Below are positions 24,861 through 36,124 of a stretch of DNA of 64,000 bases, in pieces (positions within the stretch are counted from its first letter, which is position 1; each line of letters begins with the position of its first letter). The DNA is from Phytoseiulus persimilis (Eukaryota > Arthropoda > Arachnida > Mesostigmata > Phytoseiidae), in the NCBI GenBank assembly GCA_037576195.1, contig CM075102.1, positions 29,384,745 to 29,448,744 of the forward strand, in the 5' to 3' direction. The position numbers and the translations under genes are program-made. A model generated the notes under the pieces. That model searched no databases, was not told where the DNA came from, and was given only the letters and a program-made list of their open reading frames with translations.

Positions 24861-25573
24861 CGCCATGTTGAACCTTTTAAGAACTCGTCTGATGCTTTCT
24901 GCCTGGTCGAGCATGATAGCCCTCTCCTCTAGCCTCTGCGTGATCTTAATTCCTAGACAGTACTGAGCCGGCCCCATATCTTTAATGGGGAAAACCCCCT
25001 TCAGTTTCTCGATGATCTCCGTTTGCAAACCCAGGTCGTTGGTGAAGATCAGGAAATCATCCACTTATATGGTCAGCAGCAGGATGCTTTTGCCGCGCGT
25101 TATGAAGTAGCAGCATTGGTCCGCCCCAAACTCTGTCAGGTCGAGAGACTTCAGTGCCTTATTGAGGGTTTCGAACCATACTCTTCCGGCTTGCTTCAGA
25201 TCATACAGAGACTTCTTTAGCAGGCATACCTGATCTCCGACCTGAAACATACTCGGCTGCTCCATGAATATCTCTTCCTCTGATCTGGCGTGTAGGTAAG
25301 CCGTCTCGACGTCGAGTTGGTGGATTCTCCATCCTTCCTGTGCGGCGCGCGCGAAAAGGATGCGGAGCGTTGTGATCTTTACTGCAGGCGAGTAGGTTTC
25401 ATCGAAGTCCACGCCTTTAGTTTGGGCGCATCCGCGTCCCACCAGTTTCGCCTTATATTTCGTGACCAGCCGGCCTTCGGCCGACTGGAGTCGGCCGCGC
25501 TCCGCGCGGTTGGACGGCGCTACTTGCGATCGAGGCACTTTTCTCTCTCCTCACTGGGTCAGCAATATGGTTT

Positions 25574-28500
25574 TGAAAAGTATGGTCAGATCGGTCCCCG
25601 GATCAGCCCCTCAGACTTGGAAAGTAATGGTCAGATTGGTCCCGGAATCACCCCTCCAGAGTTGGGAAGTAATGCTCAGATTGGTCTCGGAATCACCCCT
25701 CCAGAGTTGGGAAGTAATGCTCAGATTGCTCTCGGAATCACCCCTCCAGAGTTGGGAAGTAATGCTCAGATTGGTCTCGGAATCACCCCTCCAGAGTTGG
25801 AAAGTAATGCTCAGATTGACCCCGGAATCACCCCTCCAGAGTTAGAAAGAAATGCTCAGATTGGTCCCGGAATCACCCTTCCAGAGTTGGAAAGTAATGC
25901 TCAGATTGACCCCGGAATCACCCCTCCAGAGTTGGAAAGTAATGCTCAGATTGACCCCGGAATCACCGCTCTAGAGTTGGGTAGTAATGCTCAGATTGGT
26001 CTCGGAATCACCCCTCCAGAGTTAGAAAGAAATGCTCAGATTGGTCCCGGAATCACCCTTCCAGAGTTGGAAAGTAATGCTCAGATTGACCCCGGAATCA
26101 CCCCTCCAGAGTTGGAAAGTAATGCTCAGATTGACCCCGGAATCACCCCTCCAGAGTTAGAAAGAAATGCTCAGATTGGTCCCGGAATCACCCTTCCAGA
26201 GTTGGAAAGTAATGCTCAGATTGACCCCGGAATCACCCCTCCAGAGTTGGAAAGTAATGCTCAGATTGACCCCGGAATCACCGCTCTAGAGTTGAGAAGT
26301 AATGCTCAGATTGACCCCGGAATCACCCCTCCAGAGTTGGAAAGTAATGGTCAGATTGGTCTCGGAATCACCCCTCCAGAGTTGGAAAGTAATGCTCAGA
26401 TTGACCCCGGAATCACCGCTCTAGAGTTGGAAAGTAATGCTCAGATTGGTCTCGGAATCACCCCTCCAGAGTTGGGAAGTAATGCTCAGATTGGTCTCGG
26501 AATCACCCCTCCAGAGTTAGAAAGAAATGCTCAGATTGGTCCCGGAATCACCCTTCCAGAGTTGGAAAGTAATGCTCAGATTGACCCCGGAATCACCCCT
26601 CTAGAGTTGGAAAGTAATGCTCAGATTGACCCCGGAATCACCGCTCTAGAGTTGGGTAGTAATGCTCAGATTGGTCTCGGAATCACCCATCCAGAGTTAG
26701 AAAGAAATGCTCAGATTGGTCCCGGAATCTTCCTTCCAGAGTTGGAAAGTAATGCTCAGATTGACCCCGGAATCACCCCTCCAGAGTTGGAAAGTAATGC
26801 TCAGATTGACCCCGGAATCACCCCTCCAGAGTTAGAAAGAAATGCTCAGATTGGTCCCGGAATCACCCTTCCAGAGTTGGAAAGTAATGCTCAGATTGAC
26901 CCCGGAATCACCCCTCCAGAGTTGGAAAGTAATGCTCAGATTGACCCCGGAATCACCGCTCTAGAGTTGAGAAGTAATGCTCAGATTGACCCCGGAATCA
27001 CCCCTCCAGAGTTGGAAAGTAATGGTCAGATTGGTCTCGGAATCACCCCTCCAGAGTTGGAAAGTAATGCTCAGATTGACCCCGGAATCACCGCTCTAGA
27101 GTTGGAAAGTAATGCTCAGATTGGTCTCGGAATCACCCCTCCAGAGTTGGAAAGTAATGCTCAGATTGACCCCGGAATCACCCCTCCAGAGTTGGAAAGT
27201 AATGCTCAGATTGACCCCGGAATCACCCCTCCAGAGTTGGGAAGTAATGCTCAGATTGGTCTCGGAATCACCCCTCCAGAGTTGGAAAGTAATGCTCAGA
27301 TTGACCCCGGAATCACCCCTCCAGAGTTGGAAAGTAATGCTCAGATTGACCCCGGAATCACCCCTCCAGAGTTGGGAAGTAATGCTCAGATTGGTCTCGG
27401 AATCACCCCTCCAGAGTTGGAAAGTAATGCTCAGATTGACCCCGGAATCACCCCTCCAGAGTTAGAAAGAAATGCTCAGATTGGTCCCGGAATCACCCCT
27501 CCAGAGTTGGGTAGTAATGCTCAGATTGGTCTCGGAATCACCCCTCCAGAGTTAGAAAGTAATGGTCAGATTGGTCTCGGAATCACCCCTCCAGAGTTGG
27601 GAAGTAATGCTCAGATTGACCCCGGAATCACCCCTCCAGAGTTAGAAAGAAATGCTCAGATTGACCCCGGAATCACCCCTCCAGAGTTGGAAAGTAATGC
27701 TCAGATTGACCCCGGAATCACCCCTCCAGAGTTGGGAAGTAATGCTCAGATTAACCCCGGAATCACCCTTCCAGAGTTGGAAAGTAATGCTCAGATTGAC
27801 CCCGGAATCACCCCTCCAGAGTTGGAAAGTAATGCTCAGATTGACCCCGGAATCACCGCTCTAGAGTTGAGAAGTAATGCTCAGATTGACCCCGGAATCA
27901 CTCCTCCAGAGTTGGAAAGTAATGGTCAGATTGGTCTCGGAATCACCCCTCCAGAGTTAGAAAGAAATGCTCAGATTGGTCCCGGAATCACCCCTCCAGA
28001 GTTGGGAAGTAATGCTCAGATTGGTCTCGGAATCACCCCTCCAGAGTTAGAAAGTAATGCTCAGAATAACCCCGGAATCACCCTTCCAGAGTTGGAAAGT
28101 AATGCTCAGATTGGTCTCGGAATCACTCCTCCGGAGTTGGGGAGTAATGCTCAGATTGACCCCGGAATCACCCCTCCAGAGTTGGAAAGTAATGCTCAGA
28201 TTGGTCTCGGAATCACCCCTCCAGAGTTGGGAAGTAATGCTCAGATTGGCCCCGGAATCACCCCTCCAGAGTTGGGAAGTAATGCTCAGATTGACCCCGG
28301 AATCACCCCTCCAGAGTTAGAAAGTAATGCTCAGATTAACCCCGGAATCACCCCTCCAGAGTTGGGAAGTAATGCTCAGATTGCTCTCGGAATCACCCCT
28401 CCAGAGTTGGGAAGTAATGCTCAGATTGGTCTCGGAATCACCCCTCCAGAGTTGGAAAGTAATGCTCAGATTGACCCCGGAATCACCCCTCCAGAGTTAG

Positions 28501-29360
28501 AAAGAAATGCTCAGATTGGTCTCGGAATCACCCCTCCAGAGTTGGGAAGTAATGCTCAGATTGGTCTCGGAATCACTCCTCCAGAGTTGGGAAGTAATGC
28601 TCAGATTGGTCTCGGAATCACTCCTCCAGAGTTGGGAAGTAATGCTCAGATTGACCCCGGAATCACCCCTCCAGAGTTGGAAAGTAATGCTCAGATTGAC
28701 CCCGGAATCACCCCTCCAGAGTTGGGAAGTAATGCTTAGATTGGTCTCGGAATCACTCCTCCAGAGTTGGGAAGTAATGCTCAGATTGACCCCGGAATCA
28801 CCCCTCCAGAGTTGGGAAGTAATGCTCAGATTGGTCTCGGAATCACTCCTCCAGAGTTGGGAAGTAATGCTCAGATTGGTCTAGGAATCACTCCTCCAGA
28901 GTTGGAAAGTAATGCTCAGATTGACCCCGGAATCACTCCTCCAGAGTTGGGAAGTAATGCTCAGATTGACCCCGGAATCACTCCTCCAGAGTTGGAAAGT
29001 AATGCTCAGATTGACCCCGGAATCACCCCTCCAGAGTTGGGAAGTAATGCTTAGATTGGTCTCGGAATCACTCCTCCAGAGTTGGGAAGTAATGCTCAGA
29101 TTGACACCGGAATCACTCCTCCAGAGTTGGGAAGTAATGCTAAGATCGGTCTCGGAATCACCCCTCCAGAGTTGGGAAGTAATGCTCAGATTGGTCTCGG
29201 AATCACTCCTCCAGAGTTGGGAAGTAATGCTCAGATTGGTCTCGGAATCACTCCTCCAGAGTTGGGAAGTAATGCTCAGATTGACCCCGGAATCACCCCT
29301 CCAGAGTTGGGAAGTAATGCTCAGATTGGTTCTAGAATCACCCCTCCAGCTTTTGAAAAG
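25574..29360. repeat. 45-bp minisatellite, about 83 copies
   Basis: A 45-bp unit is repeated head to tail for about 3.8 kb with very high similarity. The unit as written contains CCTCCAGAGTTGG, AGTAATGCTCAGATTG and CTCGGAATCA. Variation is limited to a few positions that come in linked forms, giving higher-order patterns; the block starting near 26,021 recurs at 26,696, exactly 675 bp (15 units) later. Because 45 is a multiple of three, frames stay open on both strands, including 1,140 codons on the plus strand with a 15-residue repeat around ELGSNAQIGLGITPP. I regard this as a consequence of the repeat, not evidence of a protein. Diverged edge units occur at 25,574-25,640 and 29,330-29,460. 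It lies inside the copia element. Confidence 0.95.
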
Positions 29361-29459
29361 TATAGTTAGATGAAAAGTATAGTCAGATATAGTCAGACTC
29401 GTATCGGAATCACCACTCCAGACTCGGGAGAGTATGTTCAGATTGGTCACAGAATCACC

Positions 29460-29530
29460 TTCATGTCTTTCAGAAAAAGTGCGGACAAACTGACAGACAA
29501 ACTGACAAACTGACAGACTAAGCCGATTAT
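29460..29530. repeat. Short GACAGACAAACT repeat beside the minisatellite
   Basis: A few copies of ACTGACAGACA-like sequence and then TATATATAG lie at the right edge of the minisatellite, before recognisable copia sequence resumes. The matching left edge near 25,468-25,500 is a GC-rich palindromic stretch (CGGCCTTCGGCCG, then ACTGGAGT). These may be the borders of an inserted satellite-bearing element; the two edges do not match each other. Confidence 0.5.
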
Positions 29531-30479
29531 ATATAGTAAGGATAAGGATGTCTCCTTCGCTGTTCCGTTTCAATTGGAAAACCCACTTCGAGGTTATCAC
29601 TCGCCTGTTTGATGGGCGATCGATCAGAATCCAGGTTCCGTTCTTTTCATGGGCCTTCATTTCGGTCTCCATGGCTGATCTCCACCGCTCGGCGTCTGCC
29701 CGCAACATCGCCTCCTGTACCGTGAGTGGTGAATCGTAGTTCGTTGTCGAATTTTGACAGCATACACACACGAATTCGTCCATCCACGCTGGCCGGGTCC
29801 GTTTTCGGTTAGGGCGGAACTCCAAGAACCCTGTTGGCTCGACTGGTTTTTCACCACTCTCATCACCTGTAAAAATACTTTCCTCATCTGAAGCCGCCGC
29901 TCCCGGTAGTCTTCCGGGTAAAATCATCAACAAACACAATGAAGTAGCGGTGCCTCCCGATGCTCACTCGACTCATTGGACCACATACATCGCTGTGCAC
30001 GAGTTCCAATCTTGATTTCGTGCCAAAATTGGACTTTGGGAATTCTTTCCTCCTCTGCTTCCCCCCTGCACATGGCCAACACGTTTGCTGGTGTCAGGGA
30101 CCACGCAATCAACGCCTTTCACAAGCCCCTTAGCTAGTTTCTTCACTCCTCCTGGTCCAAGATGGCCCAACCTCCTGAGCCAAAGATCGTACGCAGCGTA
30201 CGTCGAAGCAGTCAAGGCAGTCGTAGAACATGCTTGCAAGCGGTGAAGGTCAGTGTCCGTGCAGCAAGCTGTCGCACACACCATCCCCTCTTTGGCCAAG
30301 ATCTCGCACTTTTTATCTTTGAAAACGACGTTGAGCCCCTTTTTCGTCAGCTGTTTTACCGATACCAAGTTAACTGTATGTCCGGGCACGTACAATACAT
30401 CCCGTAACCTGGTATTTTGACACTTTCCACCAATATAACAACTTATGCGGACGTCTCCAAGCCCGGCCGACTGAAGGAT

Positions 30480-31793
30480 CTCGTTATTTGTAACAAACCG
30501 AGTGCGAGCGTCCTGATTGAAAAAAAAGAAACAACTCCTCTGTCCGGTCATATGCAAACTTGCCCCGGAGTCGATGAACCAATCGAACGGTGAACTTGAC
30601 GCGACCCTGGCTGTTGATGGGCATACAAGAACCCGCTCGAAATGCACGAACTCGGTTTGATTCTCGTTGGAATCGCGCGCTTCCGCAGATCTTTCCTCTC
30701 TCGCTTCGTAGGCAACCTTCCCGTGATCTGCACCCCTCCAACAGTTTCTTGCCAGATGTCCGTGTTTTCCACACTTGAAACATTGTGGTAACCCTTCGTA
30801 CGACCGTGCTCTTGATGGCTGACTGCGACCATGATCTACACGTCCTCCTCTCACTTGTCGACGTCCATGACCACGATAACCGTAGTTTAACTTTAATCCC
30901 ATCAGAGCTGATTCACGCTTTTGTGAGGCTTGTCTCGCGGCTTCACTCAGCAGCCTCTCCTTCACGAGCTCAGTTGTGACCTCACTCTGGGTGATGCTTT
31001 GAATCAGGGGTGAAAACTCTTCTGGGAGCTTCATCAGGATGAGCCCCGCCAAAAGTCGGTCTTTGATGTCTGCGTCGATGGCTCGGAGACGCTGGGCCGC
31101 CGTGATCTTCTTGTTGATATACGTCTCCATGTCTGGACAATCCGTATATTCGATGCTCGTCAGGTCCTCAAGGAGTGCCACCTCCCGATAGATCCCACAA
31201 GACTGATAAAGTTTCTCGAGTGTTCTCCAGATCTCCTTCCCAGATGTGGCGTCCCGAATCGACGAGAACAAGTGGCTTTTGATTCCCGAGATGATGGCGC
31301 CCCTAGCGCGCTTGTTCTGATGGGCATCTATTTTCGACCCATCAACATACTCCCAGAGATCACAGTTGAACAGATGCGCCTCCATGGCAAATCTCCAGTC
31401 CATGTAGTTAGTTGCTTCATCCAATTTCTCGAATGATGATGGTACGCTTACCATCGTTGTCATCGTGGATGTTTCAGTCAGCTCACTGGCTCGAGGCTCG
31501 ATGGGAACCTCAAGGTCGAATAGGAGCGCAGATTGTGCAGATTTCTTCGATGGCTGTGATGATGCCTCCTCCTCGTCGATGAAAGTAGTTTTCGGTGGAG
31601 CTCGCTTTCGCAGAACTGTAATCTCCTCCCGGGATAGTGGCGATTCCACGTCAACGCTCTTCATTCCCTCGGATTCGGGTTGTTTCCGCATGTTTCGGCC
31701 TATCGGTCCACGAGACACTTTCGCACGAGTATTTTCTTCACGTGCCACAGCCGCAAGCGCGACTTTCCGTCTCGTCACTCGTCCTGGGCCCAT
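30480..31793 (-). other. Gag and protease part of the copia element
   Basis: The minus frame from 31,793 contains a gag region with copia-type blocks (DWRFAMEAHL, then LWEYV), a CCHC zinc knuckle and an aspartic protease active-site block WFIDSGASLHMTG. It starts directly beside the primer-binding site. It is described as part of a fossil; no host role is implied. Confidence 0.85.
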
Positions 31794-31797
31794 AACC
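31784..31797 (-). other. Primer-binding site, tRNA-iMet half-molecule type
   Basis: The minus-strand sequence GGTTATGGGCCCAG directly follows the 5' LTR. It is the classic copia primer site, which matches an internal part of initiator methionine tRNA rather than its 3' end. Confidence 0.85.
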
Positions 31798-31919
31798 TGT
31801 TAAGTTACTGCAGGGATGAACAACGCCAGTGATACAGATATACAACGAAGTGAAGATTATTTCCAAAACGAAAATCCTTTTATAGCACTCTGGACCGTGA
31901 GCATGCGCAAAACCCAACA
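31798..31919 (-). repeat. 5' LTR of the copia element
   Basis: This is the right copy on the plus strand, 122 bp, differing from the left copy at three positions. It has the same TATA box and AATAAA. It is followed by the GTAAT target duplication at 31,920-31,924. Confidence 0.93.
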
Positions 31920-31924
31920 GTAAT

Positions 31925-34585
31925 GAGCAAAAGAAAGAAAGTCCCCGACCCGCGTTTACCGCCCTGTGTAAGGTATCTCTTCGAACGAGCATAGCTGATT
32001 TCATGCCAGTACCTCAGGAACCTCAAACCTGGGAATGTCATGCGATCGGAACTGTGTTTCCTGTCTTCCTTCAGAAGTTCATTCGTTCCATCTCGAACCT
32101 ATCGATGAAGTTCCCAAGTTGGATCGAAAAACCGATACAATTCCATCGAGCTCCCAACGTCTGGAGGTGTATGATGTTATCGCGTAAGGTTCAGAGTTGA
32201 CTCGAAATAACCGGCATATTCGCATTGGTACAATGAATCATGCTCCAGCCAGATAACTGAATTAGTGGACTGCGGCATATTCCGGCTGGACATTTCGGAG
32301 AGATCATCCGCGATTCTGTACCCAATGCCGGACGGATGAAGAGCGCGGACGATTGGCTGCTGATTCGATACACGACCAGACGTATTCAATAAGCATTAGC
32401 CGTATAGCGTGAGCGAGAGAAGCATCCACCTCACACAATCGAGCACCAGGGAAGTGTTTCCGATGGCCAGAGGCATCTCTCTGATCCCGGAGTCAATCAA
32501 AATAGTGCCTGCTAGGAACACGGGTGCGTTCCGCGTCGGATGAGAGCCACGGCGGAAGTTTCCCATTCGGATTTTCCAGCTCTGGAAATAATGCGCATGA
32601 AATTTGAATACTCTCGGTGACTGGGTTCTCCGACGACGAAGGCAGAATTCCCCCCTTCGCGTAGGACGTCCTGTGGTCCCTTATCTGACTCCTTGAGGAG
32701 AAGACTTCGAAGGAAATCGAGGAATTCAAGAGTTACTCGAACCGTCACCGCAATGCTGTCGCTCTTGACTCCGAGCTTCTGTGCAAATCAAATTCCCCAT
32801 ACTTCGACATGTCTGAGAAAAGAACTGCTAATGGGATTTCTCATGAGAATGAGCGGGTGAAATGCGGGAGCTTTGTAAGAAGACGAGTATCGAGGTCGAT
32901 GTCACTGAAGCGACAACTCTGATAGTCTGTCCGACATTTTCCCCATACTGGAGAACCATGACGACATTATTTGGGTCTCGTTCTGAAGTTCTTGGTTCAG
33001 GCTTCGGAATGGAATGCAGACGAGCTCGCTGACTCATTCGCTGTGCAGATGGCGAGCATCGCAGGATATGCGTTCTGGTGTTCCACAAATTTCGGCTATT
33101 CCTCAACGATCGCACCATCACGATACAAAAGCAGTGCTCCACTTGCAAAGCTCCCGAAGTCGGGATCAGATATCATTCCATTCGAAGGCAACAGCAACGC
33201 AGCTCTCTCGTTCGTTCGCTCCTTCCCTCATCACAACAAAGAAGACGGAAGAGCCGCCAAGGAGCAAACTTGCACCACGCGAACCGCTCGCTTTTCTTAG
33301 GTTCGAATTTGAATATATCATTGAGAACAATTGGAAATCGAAGCCCTCGTGAAGCATCGAGTGGTTCACAATGGTTCTTGGGATTTTTCTCATTGGTAGC
33401 ATTGGGGAGAGCGAGTTTTATTCAGGAATCTACCACACTATACGCCTTATAGTGTCCCTCTTCTGAACGTCCATCCATCTACCCATCGATCAGACAGTGA
33501 GTTCGCGGTGACGACGGCTCACTGTCAAATCGACTAATTTTCGTCGATCGGCTCCCTGTTGCCTGAGTTCGCGCTCGGGCTTTTCACGATCTGTGACAAC
33601 GCTCGATTCATCAACTCGAGTTTCGATTGTAGACCTCGGCGTCGATCGGAAGGCGGAAGTTGGATGGTCATTGAAAAACCGTTCCCGCTCACTCAATCTG
33701 TTGCGAGTCCCCGCGCCGAGCATTTCAGGGGGGAGAGCGCGCTCATGACGTTTACTCCTCAACCTACGAAGGGGACAAGAACTTGGAAACGAACCACCAG
33801 CTTTGTCGAACGATCCATGAACATCATCGGGGTAATTATGCGGGTCCCGTTCAGAAGAGCCGGCATCTTCTCCCGCTAGAATTCCGCCGCCCCCGTCAGA
33901 ACCTATCGACGCACCCCGAGAATATTTCTCGGAAGAACAGCACAGCGACAATTCAGGGGACTTCGACACAAAGTTCCAAGCCAGGACATTTGAGTACGTA
34001 GGAATGTTTGGTGAACTCTGGGTCAACAAGATTTCGCATCTTTATCCGTTCCTTCAGATGAAGTATTAACAGCATATTGGCATGACAGATTATGCCTCGA
34101 AGAGTCCTAGTGTCGATGAGTATCGTCGTTCAACAGACTTTGTCTGATCGCAGAGGGACCGAAAGTTGTACCACCGCTTATTGACGAGAAACAACATCTC
34201 GACCGCAGGACCAAAATTCGCGGCGTTTGCGAACGCGGATATTGGACGCCGTGGCTGCTGCCTGCGAAGAGGCAAAAACATGCAACGCCTTGGGGCACCT
34301 TCTGACGATGTTTGCCATGAATGTCCGACAGTCTTAGTATGCCGGTGAGAAAGGAGGCTCGACTCGTTTGTATGGCTGTTCTCCGGATGAAAGAGTGAAA
34401 TCTATCGGAAATGCAGGCGGATAACTGCAAGCTGAGCCACGATCATGGTCGTCCGTCTGTTGCGCATAGCTCAGCCGTTAGTGGTTTTCTTTTTGGTCCG
34501 TTCCTTTCGTTCTTCGACTCCACAGAAGACGCATCAATTTCGAGAATCGGTTGAGAATTGGTGATTTCAGAGCATGTCTAAGTTG
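31925..34585. other. Unassigned DNA, no supported gene
   Basis: This holds only short overlapping frames. The longest (minus, 33,490-34,029, 179 codons) is Ser/Arg-rich with no recognised domain. No transposon termini were found. Confidence 0.45.
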
Positions 34586-35080
34586 TGTTTTTTTCGACTA
34601 CAAAATTCAACAGGCTCGTGGATCGTCGATTCTCAATGGATCGGTGATTTCCAGCGCGAACTCGGAGAATGGGAAAATTTGGAGAAAAAATTACACTCGA
34701 CCGATCATCGTAGCAACTCACTGCTGCAATGATCCACCGCTGATACTTTCATCAGCTATCCAAAAATGTTTGATCGGTGCAGGGTCGAAATATCGAAAAA
34801 AAAACACGAGATTTCGGATACTTCGTTCAAAAAGGAGTTTTCTCTCTGCCGGGAAGATTGTTTGAATCGGCCAAAGAGCCACGGGCGATTCAGCGGAGGG
34901 ACCAAACTCAGGGAGAGGGGCGTGGTGCAATTTTTCCAAGCGCTCCAAGCTCGCGCTGGATCCGCGCTAAAGGTTGCATATTGGAGTGGGATGAAGGACG
35001 AATCCCACCCATTTTGAAAATTGCCGATCCATTGAGGATCGACGATTTACAAGCCCGTCGAAGTTAGGGGTCGGAAAAAG
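34586..35080. mobile_element. Short inverted-repeat element, decayed
   Basis: Bases 34,586-34,652 and 35,016-35,080 are inverted copies, about 75% alike over 65 bp without gaps, around the shared core CCGATCCATTGA and ATCGACGAT. The ~360-bp centre shows no coding motif. Weaker matches continue outward (for example TTTTTGGTCCG at about 34,489 and its complement near 35,309), so the true ends may lie further out and overlap the MITE at 35,198-35,403. Family unknown. Confidence 0.5.
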
Positions 35081-35197
35081 CGAATTGCACGAACAAAACA
35101 AAAAAAAGATGCATCTTTCAAAAAGCTATCGAATGAAAAAAGATCGGGCTTCATCACGGTCTACGACCGTGAACTCTCGCACGAAGGATACATCGCA

Positions 35198-35403
35198 CAC
35201 TATGCGATTTGTGCTCGATTTTTCCCTGGGTTTCTCGCCGATTCTAGGAGAAGTACGCCACTTCGAACACAGGAGCGAAAATCGGAAGAAGTAAAGCCGG
35301 TAGTTCGGGATAGATCGGACCAAAAAGCCAGAAAAAATTGGCCACATTCTCCTACAGGCGGTCGTCTGGAGCAGGTAATTTCGAGCACGAATCGCTCACT
35401 AGG
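35198..35403. mobile_element. Transib-like MITE
   Basis: The left end reads CACTATGCGATTTGTGCTCG and the right end, reversed, CCTAGTGAGCGATTCGTGCT. The arms align for about 65 bp, including a shared TAGGAGAA. The left end has the CACWATG-type heptamer of Transib elements, and the same GCGATTTGTGCTCGA core begins the foldback element at 62,233. At 206 bp it is non-autonomous. I could not find a matching 5-bp target duplication, so the right end may be eroded. Confidence 0.6.
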
Positions 35404-35454
35404 CGTCGACGAAATTATTCCGGGTATTCGAATTATAGAGTTCGTTAGGAACCA

Positions 35455-36003
35455 TTCCGTCGGTGATGTGTCCATGCACTCCTCGTAACCCGCGGCATCC
35501 CGAAAAAGTTGTCCGAACCAGATGACGCTGAAGTTTTGGAAGCTTCCTGCGTGCTAAGATTTTCATTCGCGGAAGACGGGTCTCGGACTTAATGGAAGTC
35601 AAGACAGAACCGCAGGGAACGCCGCTCTCCTGTACTTTTGTTGAGGTTTGAGTTGTTCCTTTCGTCCTTCTTCAAAAATGTTTCATGTGGAGCAGAAGTT
35701 TGGTGGTGATGTATCCGCGGGCACTTCGTAGCCTGCGTCCTCACGGAAAAGTCGTTAGACCAAAATGGAGCTTTGGCTTGTTGGGTACCGGCGGGTTAGG
35801 TTAGGTTAGGCCTGCGGATACCAAAGCAACATATCGATGACTTCAACACCGCGGCGGCTGGTATCAGCTGAACTGCGAGAAAGACCAAAATGGAGCTTCA
35901 GGTTCGGGCAGCTCCTCGCGTGCACGGCGTGTGTGTAATTTTCATATGCGGCAGACAGGTATCAGAGGCTTCAGGGAGACCACGATGGAATCTCACGGAA
36001 CGA
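35455..36003. repeat. Diverged tandem duplication of a ~190-240 bp unit
   Basis: The stretch from 35,461 (GGTGATGTGTCC, later GCGTGC, ATTTTCATTCGCGGAAGAC) recurs from 35,704 (GGTGATGTATCC) with its second half displaced to 35,882-36,003 (GCGTGC, ATTTTCATATGCGGCAGAC). The displaced half is separated by a 108-bp insert. Similarity between the copies is about 70% by eye. Confidence 0.6.
35757..35898. repeat. 108-bp insert with (TTAGG)3, flanked by 17-bp direct repeats
   Basis: AGACCAAAATGGAGCTT occurs at 35,757-35,773 and again at 35,882-35,898. Between them, 35,774-35,881, lies a segment with GGTTAGGTTAGGTTAGG, the common arthropod telomeric repeat in three copies. The direct repeats look like a target duplication made at insertion. 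Confidence 0.65.
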
Positions 36004-36124
36004 TCGTTTTCGGAAGCATCATTGAGCCTTGAATCAAGATCTGTGCCCGAGTCAAGGGCGGCTCTAGAACAGAGACTTGTGTGTGATACGTTCGCGGACG
36101 CCGGTTGAACCGCGTCTCCTAGAG

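Larger units (their letters stand above)
23896..31919 (-). mobile_element. Copia-family LTR retrotransposon, broken
   Basis: The element spans 8,024 bp between perfect 5-bp target duplications GTAAT (23,891-23,895 and 31,920-31,924). Both ends are 122-bp LTRs that begin TG and end CA and differ at three positions by eye (about 2.5%), so the insertion is young relative to its neighbours. On the minus strand I see, in copia order, a gag part with a CCHC zinc knuckle (CFKCGKHGHLARNC), a protease with DSGA, integrase-related sequence, reverse transcriptase, and an RNase H part at the 3' end. That order, with integrase ahead of reverse transcriptase, defines Ty1/copia. About 3.8 kb of the length is a minisatellite lying within the reverse transcriptase region. 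The coding region is broken, with several breaks. Without the satellite the element would be about 4.2 kb, a usual copia size. Confidence 0.95.

Noticed and set aside
25317-28739. An 1,140-codon plus-strand open frame
   Set aside because: It is produced by the 45-bp tandem repeat, whose length is a multiple of three. Other frames are also open across it, and the start lies in antisense copia sequence. There is no promoter or independent coding signal.
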